In this document: piece after piece, positions 1 to 5,427 of the stretch
Layout: every line of letters starts with the position of its first letter
How positions within the stretch are numbered: position 1 is the stretch's first letter
From: Oscillospiraceae bacterium
Lineage (GTDB): Bacteria; Bacillota; Clostridia; Oscillospirales; Oscillospiraceae
DNA length: 8,224 nt
Assembly (NCBI GenBank): GCA_016296635.1
Contig: JAEDIZ010000092.1
Coordinates: forward strand, 1-8,224
Direction of reading: 5' to 3'
The notes under the pieces: generated by a model
What the model saw: only the letters and a program-made list of their open reading frames with translations
What the model was told of the DNA's origin: nothing
The model's database searches: none
Position numbers and translations under genes: made by a program

Positions 1-1
1 C

Positions 2-517
2 TCGTATATTCCAAAAGGCCGATATAAGGTCAAGCATAGATCAGCCGCATACGGGGAAAAGAAAAAACTGTTTGGCCTGCGTCGTCTGTATCTGCATTAT
101 TTATATTTGCTTTCACCGCCCCGACCGCGCCGCAGATCCGTTCCGTTTCCCGTGCGGGCAGAGGTCAAGAAGCTCGACCAATACAAGCGGCAGTTTGCGC
201 TGCTGCAAAAATACCGTATTAACAGCGAGAGTCAGTTGTCCATGCTTGCGGATGCTCTGCAGGCGGACATTGACTCTCTTTCTGTTTCCCGGCGCGAACT
301 GTACCGCCGCAAACGGCGCGGCGAAGAAGTAAGCGCCGAGATCAAGGAAATCTCCCTTGCCCTGCGTCCGATCCGCCGGGAGCTGAGATGCACCCAACAG
401 ATAACGGAGCGTATCCCGCAGCTTCAAGAGCAGATCCGGCTCACACGGCAAATTGAAGAACAGTCCAAGAGCGAGAAAACAAAAACTCAACAAAGGAGGC
501 ATGACCTATGGAAGTAA
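2..517 (+). CDS. Relaxase / mobilization nuclease, C-terminal part (5' end outside window)
   Basis: This is the last 171 residues of what looks like the element's conjugative relaxase, which nicks oriT and leads the strand into the recipient. The reading frame is open from the first bases of the window. The catalytic N-terminal domain, with its tyrosine and HxH motifs, lies to the left, so function is assigned from the tail and context. Visible features are a basic stretch with the motif FGLRRLYLHYLYLL, then PVRAEVKKLDQYKRQF. After these comes a long charged, probably coiled-coil region rich in Arg, Glu and Gln, as in the tails of Tn1549-type relaxases. The frame stops with TAA at 515-517. 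It overlaps the next gene by 10 bases, and that gene's Shine-Dalgarno site lies inside this one, so the two are probably translationally coupled. Alternative: a separate small mobilization accessory protein, less likely because the frame is open to the edge. Confidence 0.8.
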   Translation, partial: SYIPKGRYKVKHRSAAYGEKKKLFGLRRLYLHYLYLLSPPRPRRRSVPFPVRAEVKKLDQYKRQFALLQKYRINSESQLSMLADALQADIDSLSVSRRELYRRKRRGEEVSAEIKEISLALRPIRRELRCTQQITERIPQLQEQIRLTRQIEEQSKSEKTKTQQRRHDLWK

Positions 518-1086
518 GCGGCGAAGTGGCCGATCTGATGATCAAGGAGGGGCTGGAAGCCGCCAAGATTGCAGCGGAGCTTTCCGCAAAAGGTCTTGTG
601 AACGTGGCGGCACTGTTGGCCGCAATGGTAAAACAAAACTATAAGGTGGTCGGCAAGGTCGGCATTGAACGGCTGATGAAGGACGGGAACGCCGAGTCCG
701 TTATCATCCCGATCAAGGCCGCAGACTATGAGAAGTTTCAAAAAATCGCCAAACAGTTCGGTGTCCTGTACGCAACCGCCAAGCATGAGAACAAGGAAAC
801 CGGCGTTCTGCACATCATTTCCAATGTGAATTACAGTGCACAGCTTAACGCCGTCATGGAGGCAATGGGCTATGCCGTGCCGGAAGTGAAGTCGGAGGAA
901 AATGCCATAAAAAAAGAGAAGTCCCGCGCTCCACAAGAGAAATCCTCCGGCGAGCGCGGGACTGGCTTGAACAGACCGCAGACGGATGAAAAACTCTCTG
1001 TGCGTCAAAAGCTCCGTGAGCTCGACGCGGCGGCGAAAGCACAAAGCAAGTCTCCGCCGGTACGAAGCAGGAACAAGACACGGTAA
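508..1086 (+). CDS. pcfB: PcfB family conjugation accessory protein (DUF3801)
   Basis: This 192-residue protein resembles PcfB of the enterococcal plasmid pCF10, a relaxosome accessory factor that works with the relaxase and the VirD4-type coupling protein PcfC. The N-terminal part (residues 1-40) is helical: EVSGEVADLMIKEGLEAAKIAAEL. A compact alpha/beta region follows (about 45-125), containing VIIPIKAADYEKFQKIAKQFGVLYA and a strand reading TGVLHIISN. The last 65 residues are a Lys/Arg/Ser-rich, probably disordered tail, as expected for a DNA-handling protein. The ATG at 508 is preceded by AAAGGAGG (492-499) at eight bases and is the clear start. It sits between relaxase and coupling protein, the usual place in Tn1549-like elements. 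A palindrome begins at its stop codon. Confidence 0.88.
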   Translation: MEVSGEVADLMIKEGLEAAKIAAELSAKGLVNVAALLAAMVKQNYKVVGKVGIERLMKDGNAESVIIPIKAADYEKFQKIAKQFGVLYATAKHENKETGVLHIISNVNYSAQLNAVMEAMGYAVPEVKSEENAIKKEKSRAPQEKSSGERGTGLNRPQTDEKLSVRQKLRELDAAAKAQSKSPPVRSRNKTR

Positions 1087-1108
1087 TGCGTTTCACCATG
1101 AAACGTAT
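1086..1108. repeat. Palindromic element, copy 1 (between pcfB and virD4)
   Basis: The sequence is an imperfect inverted repeat, ATGCGTTTCA-CC-ATGAAACGTAT, starting on the last base of the pcfB stop codon. The arms pair over ten bases with one G-T wobble. It shares 24 bases, with one difference, with copy 2 (GGTAATGCG then the core GTTTCACC(A/G)TGAAACG). On the plus strand it is followed only by TATTT and then the virD4 Shine-Dalgarno site, so it is at best a weak terminator. A hairpin just upstream of the ribosome binding site could instead stabilise an mRNA end or modulate virD4 expression. Confidence 0.7.
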
Positions 1109-1110
1109 TT

Positions 1111-1117
1111 AGGAGGG
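1111..1117 (+). promoter_or_regulatory. Ribosome binding site of virD4 pointing to an ATA start
   Basis: AGGAGGG is a near-perfect Shine-Dalgarno site. Reading back from VirD4, the in-frame stop is TGA at 1099-1101. No ATG, GTG or TTG lies in frame between it and the ATG at 1159, which is 41 bases from the site. The in-frame codon at normal spacing (nine bases) is ATA at 1126-1128. An out-of-frame ATG at 1118 touches the site directly and opens only a three-codon frame (ATG CCT ATA TAA). Confidence 0.65.
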
Positions 1118-1125
1118 ATGCCTAT

Positions 1126-2856
1126 ATAAACCGTAAATCTTTCCGCGAGACCGCCCCTATGTGTGCGGTGCTCGCCCTGTTCATTCTCTATCTGGCGGTG
1201 CTGGCAGCAGGGGTCTATGAGGACGGCATGAATCTCTTTCAGTTCATGGCCGTCTTTCCCGATGCGATGAACGCCCCTTTTTCTCTGCGTTGGACACCGC
1301 ATACTATCAAATTCATGCTGGGCGCTCTGCTGCTGTATGTCGGCGGAATCGTTCTTTATTATTCCTCTTATGAGAACAAACGCCCAGGTGAGGAACACGG
1401 TTCCGCCCGTTGGGGAAATGTCCGGGAGCTGAACAGAAAGTACAGTGATAAAGATCCCGACAAAAACGTCATTCTAACTAAGCACCTGTGTATGAGCCTC
1501 AACGGACGACAGCACATGAGAAATCTCCTTCAGATCGTTGTGGGCGGCAGCGGCGCAGGCAAGACGAGATTTGTTGTAAAGCCGAATCTTCTTTTGGCAA
1601 ATGCCAGCTTTATCTGCACCGATCCCAAGGGAGAGCTCGTCCGCGCGGTTGCCCCGTTTCTCTTACAGCAGGGGTATGTTGTCAAGGTGTTTGACCTCAT
1701 CGAGCCGAGCCACAGCGACAGCTACAATCCCTTTCGCTATATCCGCAAGGACTCCGACGTGTTCCGGCTCATCAGCAACTTTATTCAGAATACCACACCG
1801 AAGAATGCCGGTCAGAACGATCCCTTTTGGGAGAAATCCGAAATTGCCCTCGACTCTGCCCTTATGCTGTATCTTCTCCATGAGTCCCCGCCTTACGAAC
1901 AGACTTTGGAAATGATGCTCACCATGATCGAGTACGGCGGAGCGAAAGAGGATGATGACGATTATCAATCGGCGCTGGATCTGCTTTTCGAGGCGTTGGA
2001 GGAAGAACAGCCGGATCATATAGCTGTGCGGCAATACCACATTTTCAAGCAGGCGGCGGGCAAGACCGCCAAGAGCATCCTTGTTTCAGCCGCCGTCCGT
2101 CTCGCATCGTTCACTCTGCGGGAGATACAGGATATTACCGATGAGGACAATTTGGAGCTGTCCAAGCTGGGAGAGCGCAAGCAGGCTATCTTTTGCGTGA
2201 TACCGGACAGCAACGATAACAGTCTCAATTTTCTTGTGGGGCTTCTCTATACGCAGGCATTTCAAGAGCTGTACTATCAGGCGGACAAAGTACATTTGGG
2301 TGGCTTGCCCGTGCCGGTACGCCTCATGTTCGACGAGTTTGCCAACGTCGCTCTCCCGGACGGATACGCTCGGTTACAGGCGACCATGCGTTCCCGCAAT
2401 ATCATGGCCACGATCATTCTGCAAAACATATCCCAGCTCAAAGCTCTGTTTAAGGACGACTGGGAGGGCATTATAGGCAATGCGGATACTTTTGTTTATC
2501 TCGGGGGCAACGAGCGGAGCACTCACAAATATGTCTCCGAGCTTCTGGGCAAGGAGACGATCTCAACGAAATCCAGCAGTCAGAGCAAGGGGCGAAACGG
2601 ATCGTACAGTCAAAGCATCCAACAGACAGGCCGCGACCTTATGACCCCGGATGAAGTCCGCCTTTTGGATAACAAAAATGCCATTGTGTTTATCCGAGGG
2701 GAAAGACCGGTCATTGACGAGAAATATGATCTGATGAAGCACCCCAATATTCAGTTCACAGAGGACGGAGGGGCTGCCCCTTACGTCCACAGCCAGCATT
2801 GTCTCTACGATATGCGGTATTTCTATGAAAGCTCCGCTTCCATAGAAATATTATAA
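1126..2856 (+). CDS. virD4: VirD4/TraG-type coupling ATPase of the conjugative type IV secretion system (PcfC-like)
   Basis: This is the coupling protein, a membrane-anchored hexameric ATPase that docks the relaxosome to the mating channel. From the ATA at 1126 it has 576 residues; from the ATG at 1159 it has 565. Numbering from 1126: two N-terminal membrane helices (about 13-31 and 61-80); the family-typical HGSARWGN (91-98); Walker A GGSGAGKT (140-147), followed by RFVVKPN; DPKGE shortly after; and Walker B LMFDEF with Asp403-Glu404. The segment ATMRSRNIMATIILQNISQLK matches the conserved TraG/VirD4 core. The length is normal for PcfC-like proteins. The start is unusual: the Shine-Dalgarno site at 1111 favours ATA, while ATG 1159 has no such site and would leave almost nothing before the first helix. 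The gene ends in tandem stops (TAA TAA), and its last codons lie in a hairpin. Confidence 0.95.
   Translation: MNRKSFRETAPMCAVLALFILYLAVLAAGVYEDGMNLFQFMAVFPDAMNAPFSLRWTPHTIKFMLGALLLYVGGIVLYYSSYENKRPGEEHGSARWGNVRELNRKYSDKDPDKNVILTKHLCMSLNGRQHMRNLLQIVVGGSGAGKTRFVVKPNLLLANASFICTDPKGELVRAVAPFLLQQGYVVKVFDLIEPSHSDSYNPFRYIRKDSDVFRLISNFIQNTTPKNAGQNDPFWEKSEIALDSALMLYLLHESPPYEQTLEMMLTMIEYGGAKEDDDDYQSALDLLFEALEEEQPDHIAVRQYHIFKQAAGKTAKSILVSAAVRLASFTLREIQDITDEDNLELSKLGERKQAIFCVIPDSNDNSLNFLVGLLYTQAFQELYYQADKVHLGGLPVPVRLMFDEFANVALPDGYARLQATMRSRNIMATIILQNISQLKALFKDDWEGIIGNADTFVYLGGNERSTHKYVSELLGKETISTKSSSQSKGRNGSYSQSIQQTGRDLMTPDEVRLLDNKNAIVFIRGERPVIDEKYDLMKHPNIQFTEDGGAAPYVHSQHCLYDMRYFYESSASIEIL
2818..2850. 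repeat. Inverted repeat covering the 3' end of virD4
   Basis: TATTTCTATG (2818-2827) is the exact reverse complement of CATAGAAATA (2841-2850). After one mismatch, four more base pairs (AAGC/GCTT) extend the stem toward a three-base loop. The repeat encodes the final residues of VirD4 (YFYESSASIEI) and ends just before the tandem stop codons. It could be a transcript 3'-end stabiliser or an attenuating hairpin. No T-run follows, so it is not called a terminator. Confidence 0.6.
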
Positions 2857-2863
2857 TAATCGC

Positions 2864-2897
2864 CCGTTCCTCGCCCCTTGCGGGGCAACCGGAACGG
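2864..2897. repeat. GC-rich hairpin after virD4
   Basis: Nested arms are visible: CCGTTCC (2864-2870) with GGAACGG (2891-2897), and inside them GCCCC (2873-2877) with GGGGC (2882-2886) around a TTGC loop. The structure should be stable. It is followed by ATGCGAAAAAATCC rather than a T-tract, so a standard intrinsic terminator on the plus strand is not supported. On the minus strand the bases beyond it (CGGGCGATTATTATAATATT) are AT-rich but not a clean T-run. It may partly block read-through between virD4 and the pilin-like gene, or mark an mRNA processing point. Confidence 0.6.
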
Positions 2898-2905
2898 ATG
2901 CGAAA

Positions 2906-2965
2906 AAATCCCCATACGCTTAGATTTCTTTTATTAGTGGAACATATTTTTGCACATGGGGATTT
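2906..2965. repeat. Long-spaced inverted repeat in the leader of the pilin-like gene
   Basis: AAATCCCCAT (2906-2915) and ATGGGGATTT (2956-2965) are perfect reverse complements separated by 40 bases of AT-rich sequence. The second arm ends 16 bases before the GGAGG Shine-Dalgarno of the next gene. It could fold as a large stem-loop in the leader RNA or be a protein-binding pair; nothing in the loop identifies a known riboswitch. Confidence 0.45.
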
Positions 2966-2993
2966 ATTCTTTATCTATTATGGAGGAAAACGA

Positions 2994-3311
2994 ATGAAGA
3001 AATCTACTACGAAACGCGCAAAAATATTCATGTCCGTATGGAGTGTAATTATACTCTGCGTGGCATTCCTGACCACCAGCGCCTTTGCTGCCGACGGTGA
3101 TCCCATTGCCGTGGTCAATAATCTGTCCGACTTCATTTTCAGCGCGATCAAAGCCATCGGCGTAATCATCCTCGGTTGGGGCATCGTGCAGGTCGGTATG
3201 TCCATCCAGAGTCATGACGCAAGCCAGCGTTCTCAGGGTTTCCTGTGTCTGTTCGGTGGACTTGTGATTGCCTTTGCAAAGGAAATCCTCGCCGCCATCG
3301 GTGCGGTATAA
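2994..3311 (+). CDS. Small secreted membrane protein, VirB2/Maff2-like putative pilin subunit
   Basis: This 105-residue protein has the layout of a conjugative pilin precursor. A basic N-terminus (MKKSTTKRAK) is followed by a hydrophobic signal segment (about 11-28) and a likely signal peptidase site after SAFA (residue 32). Two membrane helices come next, about 47-69 (IFSAIKAIGVIILGWGIVQVG) and 84-104, joined by a short polar loop, QSHDASQRSQG. VirB2 and Maff2-type proteins in Tn1549-like elements share this loop-and-two-helix form and the position after virD4. The ATG at 2994 is chosen because TGGAGG (2981-2986) precedes it at a good distance. The frame is open back to an ATG at 2898, but that start has no Shine-Dalgarno. 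Role as pilus or channel subunit is inferred; the family assignment is moderately sure. Confidence 0.8.
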   Translation: MKKSTTKRAKIFMSVWSVIILCVAFLTTSAFAADGDPIAVVNNLSDFIFSAIKAIGVIILGWGIVQVGMSIQSHDASQRSQGFLCLFGGLVIAFAKEILAAIGAV

Positions 3312-3316
3312 GAAAA

Positions 3317-3351
3317 GAGGTAATGCGTTTCACCGTGAAACGCATTACCTC
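3317..3351 (-). terminator. Perfect palindrome (copy 2), probable terminator of the toxin-antitoxin operon
   Basis: The left arm GAGGTAATGCGTTTCAC (3317-3333) and the right arm GTGAAACGCATTACCTC (3335-3351) are perfect 17-base reverse complements around a single C. It lies between convergent genes: the pilin-like gene ends at 3311 and the toxin ends at 3358. On the minus strand the stem is followed directly by TTTTCTTATACC, a good intrinsic terminator signature for the toxin-antitoxin transcript. On the plus strand the following bases (ATTCAATCATTTCCC) are poorer in T, so termination of the transfer transcript there would be weaker. It is the longest of the three copies in the window. Confidence 0.72.
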
Positions 3352-3357
3352 ATTCAA

Positions 3358-3642
3358 TCATTTCCCAAATAGGTCGCTGTGTGTCCCGGTGCGAGCTATT
3401 GTCAGCACAAGAACATCCCCGTCGATCCGATAGATGAGAAGCCAATCAGGGAGAATATGGCACTCTCTGTGTCCGACCCAATTTCCTGTCAGCGCGTGAT
3501 CGTTGTTCTTTTCCGGCAGAGAAACCCCATTTGCCAAATCCGTGATGACATTATTCAACAGTTCCATCTTCATGCCTCGTTTCAAGGCAAGCTTATAGTC
3601 CTTTTTGAATTGAGTCGTGTATTTGACTGTATATTTTGTCAT
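3358..3642 (-). CDS. YafQ/RelE-family mRNA interferase toxin
   Basis: This is a 94-residue type II toxin of the RelE superfamily, YafQ branch, which cleaves mRNA in the ribosomal A site. The N-terminus reads YTVKYTTQFKKDYKLALKRG, typical of the family. Residues lining up with those reported as important in E. coli YafQ are present: His49 (DHALTG), His62, Asp66-Trp67 (HILPDW), His88 and Phe92 in the C-terminal TGTHSDLF. The toxin therefore looks intact. Its ATG overlaps the antitoxin stop codon (ATGA), so translation is coupled; only a weak GCGGA precedes it. It is encoded opposite to the surrounding transfer genes and ends 6 bases from the palindrome that likely terminates it. The operon is probably a stability or addiction cargo of the element. 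Confidence 0.9.
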   Translation of the reverse strand: MTKYTVKYTTQFKKDYKLALKRGMKMELLNNVITDLANGVSLPEKNNDHALTGNWVGHRECHILPDWLLIYRIDGDVLVLTIARTGTHSDLFGK

Positions 3643-3914
3643 TTCCGCAAATCAGCAAAAAGTTCATCCATATCGGTATATCCCTTTACAGACGGGTCTC
3701 TTGCAATCCTTTCCGCTTCCAGCATGGCAGCAATCGTTTCTTTGTTCGGCTGGTTAAGGGAAACCTCAAAGGGAATGCGGCCTTCACGCAAGGCTTGACG
3801 AACGAAAACATTAAAAGCCGTGGTCAAATTCATCCCGAGCTCGCCAAACAACGCATCGGCCTGTGCTTTGACATCGGAATCCATACGGATACTAATATTG
3901 GTGGAACCGGCCAT
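3639..3914 (-). CDS. RelB/DinJ-family antitoxin
   Basis: This 91-residue protein has the ribbon-helix-helix N-terminus of RelB/DinJ antitoxins: STNISIRMDSDVKAQADALF, then GELGMNLTTAFNVFVRQAL (about 24-42). The family's IPFEV motif is at 47-51. The C-terminal half is acidic and helical (MLEAERIARDPSVKGYTDMDELFADL) and would wrap the toxin and neutralise it. The start ATG (minus strand, 3914) follows AAAGGAG at a normal distance. RelB/DinJ proteins also repress their own promoter, and a promoter with a nearby repeated motif lies just upstream. Antitoxin first, then toxin with a four-base overlap, is the usual order. Confidence 0.92.
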   Translation of the reverse strand: MAGSTNISIRMDSDVKAQADALFGELGMNLTTAFNVFVRQALREGRIPFEVSLNQPNKETIAAMLEAERIARDPSVKGYTDMDELFADLRK

Positions 3915-3943
3915 AAAATCATCTCCTTTCCGGCTACAAACAT

Positions 3944-3972
3944 AGTATATGCGTTTTGCACGAGAAAATCAA
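3944..3972 (-). promoter_or_regulatory. Sigma-A-type promoter of the toxin-antitoxin operon
   Basis: Read on the minus strand, TTGATT (3972-3967) and TATACT (3949-3944) are separated by exactly 17 bases. This matches the vegetative consensus in eight or nine of twelve positions. Transcription would start near 3937, leaving a short leader before the antitoxin start at 3914. The -10 box is embedded in CATATACTATG, a small inverted repeat, consistent with autorepression by the antitoxin. Confidence 0.7.
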
Positions 3973-3984
3973 TACATTGCACGA
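3956..3984. repeat. Direct repeat TTGCACGA spaced 21 bp, possible operator
   Basis: TTGCACGA occurs at 3956-3963 and again at 3977-3984, each followed by an A-rich stretch. The start-to-start distance is 21 bp, about two helical turns, placing both copies on one DNA face. The copies flank and overlap the -35 box of the toxin-antitoxin promoter. A regulator binding both would be well placed to control it. The binding protein is not known from the sequence. Confidence 0.45.
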
Positions 3985-4003
3985 AAAATTTACAATTATA
4001 TAC

Positions 4004-4010
4004 GGAGGTG
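4004..4010 (+). promoter_or_regulatory. Ribosome binding site of the virB6-like gene pointing to an ATT start
   Basis: GGAGGTG is a strong Shine-Dalgarno site. The codon six bases after it, in frame with the virB6-like protein, is ATT (4017-4019). The only nearby in-frame standard start is GTG at 4008-4010, which lies inside the site itself and so cannot be served by it. Confidence 0.65.
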
Positions 4011-4016
4011 AAGTCA

Positions 4017-4856
4017 ATTAGTGATAACTGGGTTATAAGAAATCTGGAAAGTGCCATTGCCACATGGAACGATAAGCTTGCCGAGCTATGGACGCTGATT
4101 ACACAAACACCGGAAACCTTTAAGGGCGGGCAGATATGGAGCGTGATAACCAACATCAATTCTGCCCTTGTGGGTATCGGCTATGGTCTGTTGGTGCTGT
4201 TCTTTGCTGTCGGCATCTTTTCCTCTGCTGCATCCTTTAAGGAGCTGCAAAGACCGGAATTTGCTCTGCGGCATTTTATTCGCTTCGTGCTGGCAAAGGT
4301 GGCGGTCGGTCGCGGCATGGAATTGATGACTGCTATTTTCTCTATCTGCGGCAGCGTTGTGTCTGCATCTATGAGCAGCATCGGGGGCAACGTCACTACA
4401 ACGGCGGAGCTGCCCGCCGAGATCGTCAGTGCCATTGAGGACGTTGGATTTTTACAGAGCATCCCGCTTTGGCTGGTTTCCTTCCTCGGCAGCCTGTTCA
4501 TCACCGTCCTGTCCTTTATTCTGATACTTACTGTGTACGGACGCTTTTTCAAACTATATATCTATACGGCTATATCTCCGCTGCCCTTTGCCTCCTTTGC
4601 GGGAGAAAACACGGCGGGAATGGGAAAAGCCTTTGTAAAGTCTTACATTGGTGTGTGTTTGGAGGGTGCTGTGATCGTGCTGGCCTGTCTGATCTACTCG
4701 GCCTTTTTGTCCAGCGGTTCCCCCGTTGTAGACAGCAGCCTGCCCGCTGTAACGATGGCTTGGGAATACATCGGGGAGCTTGTCTTTAATATGCTGGTAC
4801 TGACCGGACTTGTTAAGGGTGCAGATCGGATTGTACGGGAGATGTTCAGCCTGTGA
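4017..4856 (+). CDS. VirB6/TrbL-like polytopic membrane protein of the conjugation channel
   Basis: From the ATT at 4017 the protein has 279 residues and begins SDNWVIRNLESAIATWNDKL (after the initiator), a form typical of VirB6/TrbL-like proteins in Tn1549-type elements. Several membrane helices are visible: about 48-70 (ALVGIGYGLLVLFFAVGIF), 85-115, 148-178 (a long hydrophobic run, ending in VYGRFFKLY), 182-196 (YTAISPLPFASF), 211-232 and 250-266. Such proteins form the inner-membrane part of the mating channel. The conserved-looking LYIYTAISPLPFASFAGE region precedes a stretch resembling TrbL/VirB6 families. The frame is open far upstream, across the toxin-antitoxin region; that part is antisense to those genes and not real. 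No convincing plus-strand promoter was seen in 3915-4016. The start codon question is discussed under the ribosome binding site. Confidence 0.87.
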   Translation: MSDNWVIRNLESAIATWNDKLAELWTLITQTPETFKGGQIWSVITNINSALVGIGYGLLVLFFAVGIFSSAASFKELQRPEFALRHFIRFVLAKVAVGRGMELMTAIFSICGSVVSASMSSIGGNVTTTAELPAEIVSAIEDVGFLQSIPLWLVSFLGSLFITVLSFILILTVYGRFFKLYIYTAISPLPFASFAGENTAGMGKAFVKSYIGVCLEGAVIVLACLIYSAFLSSGSPVVDSSLPAVTMAWEYIGELVFNMLVLTGLVKGADRIVREMFSL

Positions 4857-5425
4857 AGAAATACTCTGTGATTTATGCTGACCCTCCCTGGCGTTATAAA
4901 ATGTGGAAAGGCCACGGGGATATTGAAAAGCATTATCCGACAATGGAACTCGATGAAATTAAGGCTCTGCCTGTGCAGGAGCTGGCAGCCAAAGACTGCA
5001 TTCTTTTTATGTGGGCTACATTGCCTATGATTCCGGAGGCTTTGCAGGTGATCCGCGCATGGGGCTTTGAGTATAAGACTACCGCCTTTGTATGGGTAAA
5101 GCTCAATCGGCACAGCGACGGTATCTTTTGGGGCATGGGCTACTGGACACGTTCCAATGTAGAGATCTGTATGCTTGCCACGAAAGGCCACCCGCACCGA
5201 AAGGCAAGAAATGTTCATCAGGTGATTATCTCCCATGTGGAGGAGCACAGCAAAAAGCCCGCTGAGGCGCGGCGACGTATTGAAGCTCTTATGGGTGACG
5301 TCCCTCGCATAGAGCTGTTTGCGCGACAATCTCCGCCCGGCTGGGATGTTTGGGGCAACGAGGTCGTCAGTGATATAGTGTTGGAAAAGAACAGCGGTGA
5401 GATCGAAGGTGATCCCACCGCTTAA
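4853..5425 (+). CDS. MT-A70 family adenine-N6 methyltransferase
   Basis: This 190-residue protein is an S-adenosylmethionine-dependent adenine-N6 methyltransferase of the MT-A70 family. The N-terminus reads YSVIYADPPWRY, with the catalytic DPPW at residues 10-13. Other family marks are the strand LFMWATLPMIPEAL (51-64), FVWVKL (79-84), the TRSNVEICMLATKG segment (99-112), HSKKPAEARRRIEAL (132-146), IELFAR (153-158) and the C-terminal PPGWDVWGNEV (161-171). The length is normal for bacterial and phage members. It starts at GTG 4853, overlapping the virB6-like stop by four bases (GTGA), so it is translationally coupled to a channel gene. No restriction endonuclease is visible, so it is probably an orphan DNA methyltransferase. 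A job in modifying the transferred DNA against recipient restriction is inference. An RNA substrate cannot be excluded. Confidence 0.92.
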   Translation: MKKYSVIYADPPWRYKMWKGHGDIEKHYPTMELDEIKALPVQELAAKDCILFMWATLPMIPEALQVIRAWGFEYKTTAFVWVKLNRHSDGIFWGMGYWTRSNVEICMLATKGHPHRKARNVHQVIISHVEEHSKKPAEARRRIEALMGDVPRIELFARQSPPGWDVWGNEVVSDIVLEKNSGEIEGDPTA

Positions 5426-5427
5426 TT

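Noticed and set aside
72..332. Plus-strand open frame overlapping the relaxase tail in another frame
   Set aside because: The relaxase frame is open from the window edge, has family-like sequence and couples to pcfB; the alternative frame is Cys/Arg-rich noise.
487..1044. Minus-strand open frame of 185 codons opposite pcfB
   Set aside because: It is antisense to a recognised family with a strong Shine-Dalgarno; its Cys/His/Leu-rich translation is typical of a shadow frame.
2950..2978. Possible plus-strand promoter (TTGCAC, then ATCTAT at 17 bases) before the pilin-like gene
   Set aside because: The -10 match is poor and the predicted start would fall at the ribosome binding site, leaving almost no leader.
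2898..2993. In-frame upstream extension of the pilin-like protein from the ATG at 2898
   Set aside because: This ATG has no Shine-Dalgarno and sits at the end of a hairpin, while the ATG at 2994 has GGAGG at a proper distance and opens directly on a signal peptide.
3317..3351. Calling the palindrome a genuine parS site
   Set aside because: The extra central base changes the phase of the half-sites and no ParB-like gene is in the window; it is kept only as a resemblance worth testing.
3379..3798. Plus-strand open frame over the toxin and antitoxin genes
   Set aside because: It is a shadow of the two minus-strand genes, which have clear family motifs, a promoter and a four-base overlap.
3977..4002. 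Possible plus-strand promoter for the virB6-like gene (TTGCAC with TACAAT or TATATA)
   Set aside because: Spacings of 8 or 14 bases are outside the workable range for a sigma-A promoter.
3636..4016. Upstream extension of the virB6-like frame across the toxin-antitoxin region
   Set aside because: The extension is antisense to the antitoxin gene and the promoter region. The expected N-terminus and the Shine-Dalgarno both fall at 4004-4019.
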